Numbered from the stretch's first letter, positions 23,098 to 36,840 are shown. The stretch is DNA of 64,000 nucleotides from Volvox africanus (GCA_030268105.1 BSDZ01000008.1:3100001-3164000), one strand, 5' to 3'. Made by a program: numbers and translations. The notes: a model not told the origin generated them from the sequence alone.

Positions 23098-26000
23098 TCA
23101 CCCGTTGCCCAACTTCTGCAGCAGTTTAGCCTTGGCTTCGTAGAACTTGATGATATCCGCGTCGGCATCTGGATTGCCCGTAAGGAAAGGCCTCGCCGCC
23201 TCCAAGACAGCTAGGTCGACACCCTGTAGCCGTCCGCCAGCACCGCCACCTCCACCCATTGGCAGTTGTCCAGTGCTGCTGCGCATACCGCCGGCACCGC
23301 CACCATTGGCGCCAGGACCCGGACCTGGGCCCGGTCCAGGTCCATAACCATAGGCTGTCGCCATGCTGCCGTTGGGGGACTGGAATGTTTGTGACGTAGA
23401 CGGGCTTCCAGCTGTCCATGATGCCTGCGGCGCTCCGGGCCCAGGTCTGGGGATAGGAACGGGGCCGACTGCGCGTCCAGACGGGGCGGCGGTGAGGCTG
23501 GAGGATGTGGAGGCGGCAGGGTCGCCCCAGGCTTGCCGGGGCACTGGAGGCGGGCCCGCCAACGACCGCCTGCACAGCAGTGTGTGTGTGTATTGCATTT
23601 TAGGGAGGTAATAAAATGGTTTCTGTGTAAGACAATTTCAAGACATCGAAATCATGAAGCAAAAGTCTATTCATAGGAAGAGGAATCGGTCTTGAGGCAT
23701 CCAGAAGACGGTCAGATGAATGTACATGCAGGAGGTCAACGCAGGGTAGCACAAGCGTGCAATGGTGAAACACCGGCAACCGGGGAACGAAAATTGTCAC
23801 CGGATAGCTTTCCGCTCCCGTCCGCCGTTTTATTTCCCGAACTTTTGAAGTAATGTCCTGTTGCCCTCACAGCAGTCCCTCCCACTAACCAAGCACATCG
23901 CCGTTCCCTTAAACGAGGCAGCAGGGAGACCAATACCGAGTACCCACATGCTGTGCGGCGACGTGCTCGGGACCGGCATCCCTGCGGCGGTCATGGCTTC
24001 TGAAGGCGCCCCCTGCTGTTCCTGCTGCTGTTGCTGTTGCCGTAGCATTAGCCCCATCCACTGCTCGAAATCGCGTTGTAGCCGAGTGCGGCTTAACTCC
24101 AGAAGCATGTGCAGGTGCTCGATCTCCTTCTTGAGCTCCCGCAGCTGCCCAAACACGTCCTTGTAGCGGGTCTTCTCCTGTGGGGCTCCGAAATCGTGAG
24201 GCACATGACCAAAAAACGGCGGAAACATCTCAGGGCCTGCCTGGACGCGCCTCCCTTCAAATTACCCAATTATTACCGGTGGACCAGTGGACCAGCCCCG
24301 ATGGGATACTGGCATAAATACCGTGTACTGTCTTGCCCCTCCGTCGCCTGCCCGGGACTCCCTACATACCTGCTCCATCATGTCTTTGCAGCGCCGCTCC
24401 TCGTCATCCTCATCCATGGACTCCACTGTCTTACCCTCCGCTACTGCAGCTGCTGCACGCTGCATGCGATGTCGCTCGATGGCGGCGCGCAGCTCGTTGA
24501 TGCGGCCCTTGGACTCGTTGGCTGCGGCGCCCAACGCCTTTGCGCTATCGTACTTGCTCTTAAGCAGCGCCTTGTTCTCCTCTATTACCTGCAACGCCGT
24601 GCCAGCGGTGGGAAAGTAAATTCAAGGTGACGGGGGTTATGATTAGGAAATTGGATTAATTCCTCTGCAGACGACTTTGTTGCAACTGGGCATCGTAAGT
24701 GGTAGGGTGGCCACATAACAGGAACCCCCGCACGCGTTGCTCAGTACGACGCCCCTGGCACTAGGGCTTTCAGCCCGCTTCCCGGATCACCCGCGGATGC
24801 TGAGTAGGACGCCACACCTGGCCACCAGCCTCTATTGAAGGAGAGAATCAGAAGAGGAGGAGATAGGAAATTGCGAATGTAATCACAGCCCGGGACAGTA
24901 TCCATCATTTTTGTGTTCGAGCATACAATCCGTGGCCCCAGAGTCATCCTAACCTCGTTTTGACGGTAGCTCTTCCGAAACAGCTCAAAGGCCTTGTTCC
25001 GGTCCGCGAGAAGGTTGGTGTTCATCAGGACCGCCATTTCGTCGGCCACAGAAGGGGCAGCTTGCGCAGCAGGCACTGCCACAGTGCCTCCACCTCCACC
25101 GGCTGACGCAGTTACCGTTGCGGGCGGCCCTGGGCCCGCAGCGCCACCGTCAGCACCGCCCATGCCGCCGGCTGCGCCTGGGGCCCCAGCCACCAGCTGC
25201 CCCACCATGCTGGCAGATGGGCTACCAAGGACAGGTCCCTTGGCTCCAGCGCCTTCCCGCCTTTTGAGCATTGATACCAAGATGCCTATCTCGTTATCAC
25301 GCTGGGCAACCTGAAGCGGTAGTGCAGACATGAGATGCCATGGGAGCAGTTGAATATACCGCCACACTACGTGCGGCCCGTAAGGCTCCAGAATCTTCAC
25401 GCCCGACCCCTCGTCCTAGCTAAGGCACCAACTAATTCTGTCGTGAATGCAGTATAAGCCCACAGAAAGACCTTTTGAAGCCTTAATCAAACCTTTGCAT
25501 CAAGCTTGTTATGTGCAATAGAACCGCGCGACCCGTCCGTACATACACTCCCACCGCCACCACCAAAACCTTACCAGCGCAACCCCTGCACGCCTTCATC
25601 TAAGGTGTTTCGCAATAAGGCTTAAATAATCGACTCGGACGTTTGAGAGAGGATATATATGCCATTGTGTATCCGATTGTAGGGTGATAGAGAAGACCCC
25701 GCAACCACAAGCCTCGGTCGTTCCACCTGGACCCCTCCCCAGTCCCCTCCCCCGTCCCGGTACCTGTAGCTTAAGCTTGTGGATCTGCTCTTGGTAGTCT
25801 GCCGCCTCCGCACTGGAGACCCCTGGGTGGCCAGAAAAAAAAAGATGGCAGCGCGGGCAGATGCAGATAGCAACACAGGGATCCGGGATGATGAGGAGAA
25901 ATCGAGCAAACGACACGGACTTGGAGCAGCTAAATAAGCTTTGGTCAACTCCTAGCCAGTGACGCTGGTGTACACAAGGACCGTTACGGAGGGACCTATG

Positions 26001-29000
26001 AGGAGATTAGGGCACTTGGCGTGACTGGTCCCCACAGCGCTGCGCCCGGCAAAAGGTCCTGAGGCGTCTGCTGGCCCCGAGCCTGCCATCCCATGACCGC
26101 CCGCAGCCCGCAGCTTCCCCATCTCAGACCTTTACCCCATATCCGGCTGGAGCCGAACCCCCTCAAGGGCGACATGTCCTCCACGCCTTTCCACCTCTGC
26201 GTCCACCTCACCAGCTAACATCTGAACATAATCGAGACATTACCAGCACTTAGCGACACTCCTATTCGCACCTCCCCCTCCTCCTCCTCCTCCGGCGGGA
26301 GTTCCTGGGGCGCTGGCCACGTCCTTGCTCCCCGTAGGGAACGTGAGTCCGCCGCCCCCCGCTCCGGGCTTGAAGCCGCCCGTCCGCAGCAGCCGTTTGA
26401 ATATATCGAAGACTGCCCGGATCATCATCATGCTGCCACCCAAGTTGAGCGCGGCGTCCGGGGAGTCGTCTGCCACCCAGCCCTCGACCTGATGGCATAA
26501 AGAGCATTGCGCCATGCATGTACTCATGTTTATGTATGCAACCAATGTTGGGACGAGGGGAAAAGGGCAAGGGGTCCCGCCGTAGGGGATTGCTACGGGG
26601 GTGGAGCTATGGACACGCCACCAACGCGGGGTTGCTCAGAGGGGCGTTGTCAGGCCATGCCAGTTGGACCTGGCTTCCTGGTTGGGGCACGATACAGTCA
26701 GCAGGGACCTGGGAGAGCCGTGACGGAACTGGGTTAGCGCTGAGCTGTTCAATCACGAAACCGCCCTTCCGCTCCCCATGTCAGCACCAATTCAATGCTG
26801 GCCTATAGCCGCCCCTGCCCAGCACCCAACACATAAGGACGCAAACCTTAGGCTGCAGCCCATCTCTAGATTGCAGAAGTCCAGTAGTCCAGAGACCGGC
26901 TACAGCCCCGATCCCTTCACATGGCCCCCTGGGGCAGGGCCCGACCGCTACCCACCGTGCCTTGAAGCCGCATGATTTCGTCCGGAGTGAGCGGTCCGCG
27001 CTCCTCCTCCTCACCCTTGAGTAGTCGGATCTCCTCTTTGAGTTCGCGGACCTCTTGCTTGAGGCGCCGAATCATGAGGCTGGGGTCAAGCTCCTCGTTC
27101 AGGAGGACCTACATAACGTCCAGTATGGGGGACAGGGGATACGAAGAAACAAAAACACAAAGTGACGAGTAGGAATGTGAGGGAGTGGACCTGTTAATGA
27201 ACCTATTGATTGATTCGTGGCTCCGGACTGGGTGGTAAACGGCAGAGGGCTGCTTTCTCCATCTCGGGTTGGTCATCGAACACCACAACTGCCATCACTC
27301 CGCTTCAACATGCAACACTGCAAGGCCCCCCCAAGGACCCTTCCTTCCCCCCCACCCTGTCCCCATTCAAGACCCCGCCTTGTCATTGGCTTGCGTCCAA
27401 CCAGCCTTGCGGTGCCTTGAAAGCCCTGCCCCGTTGCCACTGCCGCGCCATCGTCTCCACTCACCGTGTTTCGGACCATGGCCACTCGCTGTGCAAATCT
27501 GCACGTGGAGATGGATTCATCCAATTGGTCTTGAGCCGAGTTGACGGTGGCAACCATGGTCGTGCGGCAATTGCCACCCAGGGAGTCTTTCAGCGCCATG
27601 GTCATCATGCTGTTACGGTAGGGGATGTGAGGTCTGCATGCGATGGGGACCGGACGAAGCGGCCAGAGGGATGCGGCGAGGGTAACGATGAAGCGAGCCA
27701 TATGTGATCATGTGAGGTGAAGTCCGGAGCCGGCCTCGTTATAGCAGAGAAAGTGAGTGAAATGGATGTAGCTGAGAACCAAGCTGAGAACTGCACACCG
27801 GAACCCGGAGGTCCAGCCACAAGCGGCGAGATCCGCAAACCCATTGGTCCAGCGCAACCCATTCCATTGCTACTGTGACTCCTGCGTCCTTCTCCTGTTA
27901 CAACTCCTATTGGAGCGAAACAACCTTCCATGGCAATGCCACTTGCCTTTCCGGACTGGTTTGCTTGAGAGAGGGATGGCCGCAAAACATCCCGACCCTG
28001 GCCACCCTTAGAAATTCACCTTCGGCTCGGTGATGTTTCATGACAGGCGTTTCTTGGCACCCTCAAGCACCGTGAGGACCCCCATACTAGCATTAGCTGT
28101 CCTCCTTCAATACCCACCTGAAACTTAAAACCTATCCTATCACATTCAAAATCTTTGTATCTTTGCAGCCTGCACACCTGTTCATGCCCATTGCCTTCTC
28201 CTGAAGTGCGATAATGACCTGCTCCAGATAGTGCAGCGACAAGTTAATGTACTTAGCCTCGCGAAGAGTCGTGCCGTCGACGCCCGTCTTTGAGACGCGC
28301 TCGGAACCGGCAAGATCCACCAGGTTCAGCTTGGAGCGCCGGACCAAGTCCTCGCCCACCTAGGAGAACCCGGCAGAGAGACGCAACAGCGATTGTTGAG
28401 AGAGACGCAACACTTATTTTCCTGTTTTGCTGTCTGTTACCTGATACGTGTTTCAAAGCGAAGCGAGCAACAGGATAATGTCCTAGGAAAGAAGCCCCCG
28501 CCGTCGCTGCACATTAATGAGTCCGGGCTGCAGCCGACCTCGAACTCCCCCTCCTGAACCTCAACACGACACCTAAGCCACCACCGGTGGTAGGTTGGCA
28601 GCGGTGACGGTCCTAGTGGGACCATATACCGACCGCATCTGCGTCAGCCATTCAGTCGCACCGCGTAGAACGCTGCGACATATATTCATCGACGCCTTTC
28701 TCTCTGCAAATGGACACCTAGCGCCTGGCCACTCCGGCCTCCTCATCATCTGTACTCACGCACCTTGCGTGCCTCAATGTGGATGGTGAAAATACAGTGC
28801 GAGCGCGAAGAGGCCATGTTCATGGGCGTCTCGCTGATGGTGCGGTTAGTGTCACCCAAAAAGAGCTGCAACGAAAGGGTGGTCATGAACACAGAAGTGT
28901 GGTGATTGAATTGTGGACCCAAGATAACAAGGTAGAGCAAGGCAGGGGATTAATAACCCAAGATAAGGGATTGATAATCATGTGCGTAGTCACGAGGCTG

Positions 29001-31396
29001 GGGCTCGGAATGCAACACATGCAAATAACTCCAATTAATAATATATTTGTGTCCGGACACGACCGGTAAGGCACGACACCATGACCCTACAATGCCAGGA
29101 TCGAACCTGACTGAGGACGTATAAAAATTTCTCCACTGATTAAGGACGGATGTGCTCCCGTTATCAGTGGACGGTGAGGACCCCGCTTATAGTGATTAAC
29201 GACACGACCAGGAGCGGGATTGAGGCCGCCATTGATCCGGCATATTCCTTTGTATGCTGGCGATGGGTGGTGAATCCAAGAATATCGCTGATTTCGGAGA
29301 AGTCAACATAGATGTATGGATCCCCGAAATACAGGGGAAGGTAGGGACCAGCAGGTAGTGTCCAGGTGAAGCAAAGCCCCCCTTATCCCACACACACAAA
29401 AATAATGTAACATCACACGCACATACCAGGTTCAGCGCCTCCTCCTCGTTGTTCGCCCGGTACATGGACAGGTTGCGGTAGGACACCGTACCGTCATCAG
29501 CCTCGCCAAGGTGCACCTGTAAACAAAACGCCCGGGGAAAACGCTCAGTTCTTCAGGACAACGGCCTCCGTCCATCAAGCTCTCGCGGCAGCAGCGGGCC
29601 CAGGGCGCCACGGCCCTGACCCTGACCCCGAACGCCTTAACGAACCAGGATCCGCTCCCCGGGCTCAGGTCCGTCAGATGCATCGCCTCTTAAACCTCCC
29701 CAGCACCTGCTGCCGCCATACCACTAGGGCGTGGCCGCCGTGAAAACGTACAGCCGTCCGCTTCATAGAGAACCAGACCTGATTAACTGGCTAACGTCCG
29801 TCTTAGGACGCTCACTCAGACCTAAGACTAAGGCAAGATGCCGACGCGGGTCCTCTCTACTTCCCATCATCCCTCCTCAAACCGCCCAGAAGACACACCG
29901 TATCAAGTTCCAATCCTTAGCCTCGGGCACCTCAATCCTCCTGTCACCGCTTCACTCAAACGTTGAGTGAGATCCACCATTTGCCGCATTGGCACCCACC
30001 TGCTGTAGGTCCTCCATGGCTTTGATCTCGCGCTCTGCATCTAGTAGGTCGTAGCCTTCATTGTTGTAGATTTCAAGGTAGGAGATGTGAACCTTGAAGT
30101 GGTGGTGTCAGGTCGTGGCAGGGGGACCAGAGGGAACGCAGTAACTAGGGGATAGACTTGGCAGCTAGAGGGTTTGTGAAACTGCTAGAAACGGATGGAG
30201 AGGCAGCATTGCGTTGCCGCACCTGTTCCTTAGCCTTCTTAAGGGCATCGCGTACCAAGGCGCAAAGTGATGGTTCAGGCATTTCGTTGCTAAGCCTAAG
30301 TCACGCCTGGCCCTGTGCCCGGCGATAACTGTTAGAATGATGCAGGCTGCCCGCGATGCATCGCATGTATCTCTCTGTAACTTCTTGTGCATGACTGCAT
30401 CTTGTTTCGGCAGCAACTCACCTCACAACCAGCCACGCATACCGATGCTGATTGTGCTATATCATTGCACTCATCCTGTCGATGTGTGCGCATGTGCGGC
30501 CTCTAGCTGGTTAGCTGGTGCCCCCTTCCCTCACAACAGGGAGGTCCGAGGGCTGAGTCTGTACGATAACGCTCTGGAAGACCCTGCGCGGCTTTTCCCG
30601 GGCCAACATCTGCACCCTCTATCCACAAACATACAGTTTCAGGGTATGCCTCACCGAGAACTGCTGGTCGGCGCGCTTTGAGATTTCACTGAAGATGGCG
30701 GAGATGGATCTGCAGGACCGTTAAGAATATTCCAAGGGATACATGACAGGTGTCGGCGAAAGGGACGTCAGTGCCGTGTCAAGCACGCAAGTCGCAACCC
30801 TTACGTTGGTTGACGTATATATTGAGGGTTGAAGGCCACGTATCAGCATGCGCTAAGGGCCCAACCCCCACACATACATACCATGTCCTCTCTGAGTCCA
30901 TCGTGCAACGAGGGTAATGGTCAACGTACCGTGGAATAATGCCGCGGTCCACATAACGCTCCGGCCCACCAGTGATAGTGAAGGTCTTTCCTGAACCGGT
31001 TTGACCGTAGGCGAAAATGGTTCCATTGTATCCCGACATTGCCCCCATGACCGCCGGCCGCGCCACGCGCTCGAAGACCTGAACGATGCCCGCGCGGTCC
31101 AAGACATGATTCGCTGCTCTTCCAGATTTCACGCAAATCTTGAGTTCCTAGTGTAATTTAGGATATTACAATATCAAACCTACCTCATCCTGCTTTGCTT
31201 CTGCGGTGAGAATGCCATTAAATCGGAACTCAAAGTGTTCGCGCTGATTATTCACAAGTCCAGCTGCTTCATTCCTAGGTATATTAAATTCAATCTTATT
31301 TTCGTTCGTATCAACCACCAATCGCGGCGATGCCCTTTGCACTGGTTTAATACGGACATAAATATCAATGCCCGATACCTCTGGGCCTGGCGCCAT
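23098..31396 (-). CDS. KIF6: Kinesin-9 family motor, KIF6-type
   Basis: Fifteen exons (minus): 31396-31184, 31078-30930, 30709-30655, 30092-30000, 29516-29427, 28865-28764, 28359-28178, 27633-27465, 27108-26956, 26488-26272, 25822-25764, 25310-24954, 24588-24370, 24177-23937, 23543-23098. The frame closes at 914 residues. The N-terminal motor has the P-loop GQTGSGKT (96-103), switch [10 protein letters not shown] (ending at 223) and switch II DLAGSE (249-254). The segments [26 protein letters not shown] and [19 protein letters not shown] are the KIF6 variants, as is the later [20 protein letters not shown] coiled-coil tail is broken by Gly/Ala- and Gln-rich linkers and ends [13 protein letters not shown]6-type kinesins are microtubule motors of motile cilia. 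Intron 3 uses an AAG acceptor. The last junction is the least certain: a TGCAG acceptor at 23562 is better looking but out of phase, so 23937/23543 was chosen. Confidence 0.95.
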
Positions 31397-31565
31397 GATC
31401 ACTACATGTACCTATTTACATAGTAGAACAGGTAGCCAGCAGCTCAAAAAACGTATGTATTCGACAGTTGCTCCAGAACCACATTAGTGAGGCAATTTTC
31501 GGAGGTGTCGCGTGCACGCGAATGCGACTCCCCGACGTGCAGTGTTATGCTTTCATTCCTATTCC
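31397..31565. promoter_or_regulatory. 169-bp bidirectional promoter region, KIF6 / HEMK2
   Basis: Only 169 bp separate the two ATG codons of head-to-head genes, so both 5' UTRs and core promoters must share this stretch (or extend into first exons). No clear TATA box is seen for either side. Confidence 0.6.
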
Positions 31566-34500
31566 ATGGTTGAGCTTCAGATAGCAGAGATAAGTAAAAC
31601 ACATTGGAATGGAGATGTCTATGAGCCATCCGATGTGGGTCAACTTGTACAATCTAAAGTAGAGCATGTTGTGTACCTATATGATCAGTTATTCGTGTTT
31701 TGGATTTGGCATTTTTAGTTATCTGACACAACGCCCGGGCCCCCTACCGTCCCTCCGCGTTCAGGACACCTTCCTCTTGGTAGATGTTCTGCAGCAGCAT
31801 GCCAAGGCCTGGATAAATAAATGGCCTTTTTGGTAGGCAAGACGTTTTGGAAAACACACGATCGACGCAGACCAGTGGCATGTTTTCCGCGCCATGCATA
31901 TTTACCCGTTCATCCACGAGCTTAAACTTTATGAGGTCCTTGGCCATGCGATAACAGCCAACACCTATGTGACTCATAAACCGGCAGCTGTGTGGAGCTC
32001 GGCTCCGGCAGCGGCTACGTGATTACCTCGCTGGCATTGCTGCTGCGGCAGCTGGCTGGCCCGTCGTTTGGGCACCCTGCTGTCCACCGCCGCACTTGCC
32101 AGCTGCTTGCAGTGGACCATAGCCTCGCGGCGGTGGAGGCCACCCGTAACACTCTGCAGGCCCATAAGGTGCGGGAGAGGTACCACAGCGCATATGTCTT
32201 GTTTAGGTTGACAGGGGGTTGCGATTGCGTCTGCAAGATCAACGCACCATCCGGGCTGATTTTCAACCTGGTGCTTACATTTCAGTAGCAACTAAGGTCA
32301 GGGCCCTGTCTGTGCTGTAGGGATTGCTTTGGCTTCTGTTATGGTGACGAATGTATGGACCTCCTTCAGGGCGTCTGCAGGCCATGTCCCTGGGGGCCAC
32401 AACCCGGCCGCTTCTGGCTCGGCACCGGCGTCCCCGCCTTCTTCCCTAGGTGGCGTCCCGTGACGCACTAACTATAGTCCGACCCGGGACCTACTCCCGC
32501 CCAGTTGTCCCGTCACTTTCCTACAGCCGCCTATTCATACGGTGGGGGAAAATGGACTACAGGGCTTACTCCTGGTTAACCTACATCCCTCGTCCTCGCG
32601 GACGCTCTGACCGTAGGTCACGGAGGTGGACGTACTTGCGACTAGCCTTCTGGGGCCACTGGTGGATAGGCTGCGTGGCAGCGTGGATATCATGGTGTGT
32701 ACACACCGTAGTTTGCGTCCCAACCATCCTATGGATCAGGGTGAACAATCCCCTGTGAGATACCAATAACCTGCGACTTACGCCAAGGGTAGCGGTCCTC
32801 CGGTTTTCGGCCGCTCGTCTTGCGGTGTCAAAGGCGCCTAGTGCAGACTGTTCACTCGATAGGCATCGGGTGACGTGAGGTTCTCGCATTGATCTTCGGA
32901 GAGCTCCCGCACGGCTGCGGCCTTACCGTCCAAGTTGTGCAAAACGCACAACATACGTACCTACGTAGATATCCTGGACGACTTGTATTAGCAACCTCAC
33001 AAATGCAGATTCTCTACCTCTTGGGGCACCAAACCCCACCAAGCCTACCACACGATGGCATTAAATGCATTCGTAATGCACTTGCCAGTATATATCTCAT
33101 GACCTGGTCGTCACAACCCATTCGCCCACCCAAATTACACGCTGCAAAGAAGGCGATGTTGATTGCCAAGACCATTCGGATTGTCTTCCGAAATCCGTCC
33201 GTCCTCCAGCTCGTTAGTCTGGCCTGTCTCCACCCTTCCGGTTCTCCCTCCCGGCTGAAGATCTTTAACCCGCCCTACGTGCCCACCCCGGATGAGGAAG
33301 TTGAGCGAAGCGGTATCGCATCCGCCTGGGCTGGGGGATACCGGGGACGGAGAGTTATCGACCGGGTGCTACCACTGGTGGGTTTGGGTGAGGAGGGGAT
33401 AACATTAGATGCAGAGAGGAAAAGGGTGGGGAGCAGAGCGTGCTCCAGAGACATGAATTGTCGTCGTTGGTGTAGTAGTCGATATGCCATAAGGCATAAG
33501 AAATGCAGCGCCTTTTCGTGAGGCATGCGCGCATCTGCGTGCAGTGCAGTGCAATAATTGTGGCGCGGAATGATTGGGTGTGGCAGTGACACGGAAGAAA
33601 AAATACCAGTGCCAGTGAAAGGCCCTGCTGGGGGGGGCATCGGGAGCCTCATGGGAAATCAACTCAGGGGACACACAGCTGGTTGCTGGTTGCCATGAGT
33701 CTCTGACACTGCCCCCATCACACTGTTAGGATGCCTAGGGTCGTAACATGGCTGGTACTGACCGCTCTGTGCTATTGTTGGTATGCTACTGCCACCTTTG
33801 CTACCCGTACCTTTCGTATGCTGTAATGCATGCGCCGGGCGCTCGGCCTACGTCTTGCAGTTGCCGGAGCTGCTGTCACCGCGGGGTGAGCTGTTCATGG
33901 TGACTGTAACAGAGAACGACCCGACAGGTGAGTTGGTGGGATTAATTGGGGCCGGGGATGTTTAACTGGCAGAAGTCAAGGCCCGGGTGGCAGGAGACAG
34001 GCAAGTGGGGGAATGTGGACTGAGGAGCAGCGCTCATCGTGATTTCTGATCTTCTATTGCGCCCCAAGAAAAAGGGAAGAGGGCTCACAAGGGGTTTTAA
34101 AAGCAGGCGGACTTAAGCAAGATGGTGGCCGACCATGAGGCATGCCTGCCTTTTCCATCAGGCATCTTACCGGGCCCAAGCAGCCCTGTTCGTGTCGTCA
34201 ATGGTAACGATCGCCGGCATTCCAACCATTGGTAGGGTTACCTTAAAAGGACGAGCTGTTCCCGGCCGCCTCGGCAGCAGTCCAAGAAGCTCCAAACTGA
34301 AAACTGAATGGCTTACCTTTCTTTGCCTGGGCGAACAATCCTGGCTCCGTTGTAGGCATCATCGAAGAAATGCTTGGTTTCGGTTTCCTGGGTGAGTCCA
34401 GGGTGACGCCAGCACCACCCAGCAGCCACAGGGTAAATGCGTGTTCTGCCTGAACCGGTGCCCACCGTACCTGGGGTACCTGGGGTGCCTTGCTGCCTCC

Positions 34501-35097
34501 AAACACCATCCACCTGGCCAGGTTATCGCGTTTCACAATATAATCTGGTGGTGCGACTCGTTCAGGGAACACACCTCACTGGCACTCTGATGGCTCTGGC
34601 GGTGTAGAGGGGGAAGGGGGCCGATGACTCAACAATTCGTTCCTTGTGCTCCACGTGGCCTCCAAACAGAGTTGCGCACAGTGCTGTCCACACGTCGTTT
34701 GAGGCCCTATGTCTGCTACTGGCGGTCATGGGCTAAGTCATGTCATGGGCTAAGTCATGGGCTAAGTACGCCGCAGGGTGAAGGGCTCGGTGTGCGGCAC
34801 ACTGTCAGGGACATCCCAAAGGCCGGGGTCTTGGAGCATGCGCACGTTTCCTGTGTGCCTTGGCACTTAGCAGCTGGTTCGTCACCCTATCCGCAGTTCA
34901 GGATGCAGAATATACCTGACATGTCATCTTGTGCTGCGTTGTGCTGCTCGCGGCTTAATGTGATTTCTCTTCTCACTGCAGGCCGCATTGCCGCAACCCG
35001 GCAGGCGGACGAGGAGACACTGCAGATCCTGCACCTATGGCGGCAGCCGGCCGGGTTGGATGCTGGTGCAGCTGCAACCGGGCAAGAGCGCATGTAA
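31566..35097 (+). CDS. HEMK2: HEMK2 / MTQ2-type glutamine N5-methyltransferase (N6AMT1 family)
   Basis: Eight exons: 31566-31634, 31765-31832, 31988-32168, 32617-32694, 33261-33377, 33861-33927, 34356-34391, 34982-35097. The frame closes at TAA, 243 residues, close to the family length. It shows the N-terminal VYEPSDDTFLLVD, SAM motif [12 protein letters not shown] (about 47-57), and the catalytic [14 protein letters not shown] (NPPY 135-138). These are followed by [22 protein letters not shown], the [16 protein letters not shown] strand, and the C-terminal [13 protein letters not shown]. All are HEMK2/Mtq2 hallmarks. In other eukaryotes this enzyme, with the activator TRM112, methylates the GGQ glutamine of release factor eRF1 in the cytosol. 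Intron 4 uses an AAG acceptor (CTGAAG|ATC) that is required for phase and for the FNPPY strand. A tandem GTCATGGGCTAA repeat lies in intron 7. Confidence 0.95.
34733..34767 (+). repeat. GTCATGGGCTAA tandem repeat
   Basis: Three copies of GTCATGGGCTAA in slightly different spacing, inside intron 7 of HEMK2. Confidence 0.8.
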
Positions 35098-35265
35098 CGG
35101 GGCCAGAAACACATACAGCTGTCAGATATAACTTCATGATGCTCTCTACTGATGCCAACGTCCGTAATTCGCCCTGCTCCCAGGCACCAAGCCACTGCCG
35201 TCATCTCTTGTTTGGCAGGTGAAGTGCACCCAGCACCTGGCCGGGGCTCCGCATGTTGTGACAAT

Positions 35266-35270
35266 TGTAA
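35266..35270 (+). terminator. TGTAA polyadenylation signal of HEMK2
   Basis: TGTAA about 170 bp beyond the TAA stop, at a normal distance for an algal 3' UTR. Confidence 0.6.
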
Positions 35271-36688
35271 GGCTCGGACGCTGCTCTGGTAGTCGGTTCT
35301 GGATACCTCGTCGGGATTACGCTTCGGCCAACATGACATGCGTACTGGCAGGTCCTCGCCACTGCTTGTGCGCATCATGCTTTCCACCTCCCCTCCCTGA
35401 AACGGCCCCATGTCCCAGCGCTGCTGCTGGTCCCCAGCGCATTTGGTTGTGTCCCTTGCGTGTCTGCTGAATGAAGTTGGTGCTGCTGCGGCTTCTGCTG
35501 CTCTTGACACGGCAAGAACGGTGCAGGATGTTGCTTCCCTGGGGCATTTTGTGGCGGTCTTTCCCACGTCCATGAGAGTCGTGCCCGAATCGGCCATGAG
35601 CCACGCTGACCCGGCTGGTAAGCAGCAGCCTCCCCTTTCCACGTATGGATTGGTGGCGGTAGCACCAGCACTCGCGGCTGCAAGCCAGACACCTGGAATT
35701 GGCGCTCCACATGCCGCGCTGCTGCCGTGCCAACACCGGCACTATTGCCGCCGCCAAAACTGCTACAGTTGGCAGCGGCGGTAGTGCTAATTGCAAAGCC
35801 AGTACGGAGGTCGTACTGTTCCATTTCATCAACCAGTCAGGGCTGTCGTTATGCCGCAGCAGCAGGTTTGGACTACGCCTGTCATCCCCAAGCTCTGACA
35901 TTGCATGACCTGCTGCTACTGCTACGCCGGCTGTTGTGGTGGGATGGCCCAAACGCAAATATATATTGTATATCGTCGGACGCGCGTGTTTGGAACACAC
36001 ACACACACATCGCTTGCAACCCACTTGATGTCGCGAGGACGCGTTGTCACAGAGCATACATATACCAGTAACCACTAAAGTGTATGAATGCGACAACGGA
36101 CAGCTTGTTTTGATAAGAATGCGATACCATAAGCACAGGGAAATCAATGCACTATTGGAAACCCGATTGTCACGCCTTTCATGTCTGGTAACGCGATAGG
36201 TCGTGACACGATGCGATAACATGCAGGCAATATATTAGTCCATCAAGCTCCGGCGCGGGATGCCCAGCAGTCCAAAAACATCTGGCCGCCAACCCCCAAC
36301 GTATCCTCATACCTCAGGCGGAGCCTTCATATCCTGTGCAACACGAGCATTACATTCACGACAGCCTCCCGAAAGCAATCCTCATGTGCCATTTACTGTC
36401 ATATCTCAGATTCAGCTATATTCGGCAAGCACCGTTTCGGCAAGCTGCTCTAAACCAGCGCGTCCCATATTGCAGCATTTTTTTCTCCGCGTACGGCATA
36501 GATCAGAACGGAGTTAAATACCACTGCATCGCCCATCACTGTTGCCTAACATTGAGAGGGGAATAAACCAGGCATCTACTTCTGCCCACTACCTACTAGG
36601 CGACTAAGGGGCCACAGATCGTGGTTCGTGATGAAGGATGTGACTCCGAAACCCTCACCCCTCTTACGCATCTGGCAACACCTGGCAT

Positions 36689-36731
36689 GGAGGATGTGGA
36701 GATGGAGGATGTGGAGATGGAGGATGTGGAC
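36689..36731 (+). repeat. 15-bp tandem repeat
   Basis: Nearly three copies of TGGAGGATGTGGAGA in intergenic DNA. Confidence 0.85.
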
Positions 36732-36840
36732 TTGAAACAAGATTACGGATCCCTGGGTTCTTGAGCGTTTTGATAAGCCATGCGGGGTTGTATGTGTGGT
36801 AAATGTGATTTGACAAAATAGGTGATGTCGTAAGTAAAGC

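Noticed and set aside
28440..28590. Possible extra kinesin exon ([10 protein letters not shown])
   Set aside because: Exons 6 and 7 already join in phase to give a normal strand into switch II; the extra block has a GAG acceptor and no family match.
29075..29110. tRNA T-arm-like sequence (GGTTCGATCC on the minus strand)
   Set aside because: No acceptor, D or anticodon stems can be built around it, and it lies inside a kinesin intron.
34624..35097. Single 157-residue open frame ending at the HEMK2 stop
   Set aside because: Only its last 39 codons (from 34982) are coding; the upstream part is intron 7 sequence with a tandem repeat.
35317..36222. 301-residue minus-strand open frame
   Set aside because: No splice context, low-quality codon use and no recognisable motif; starts on a non-ATG or weak context.
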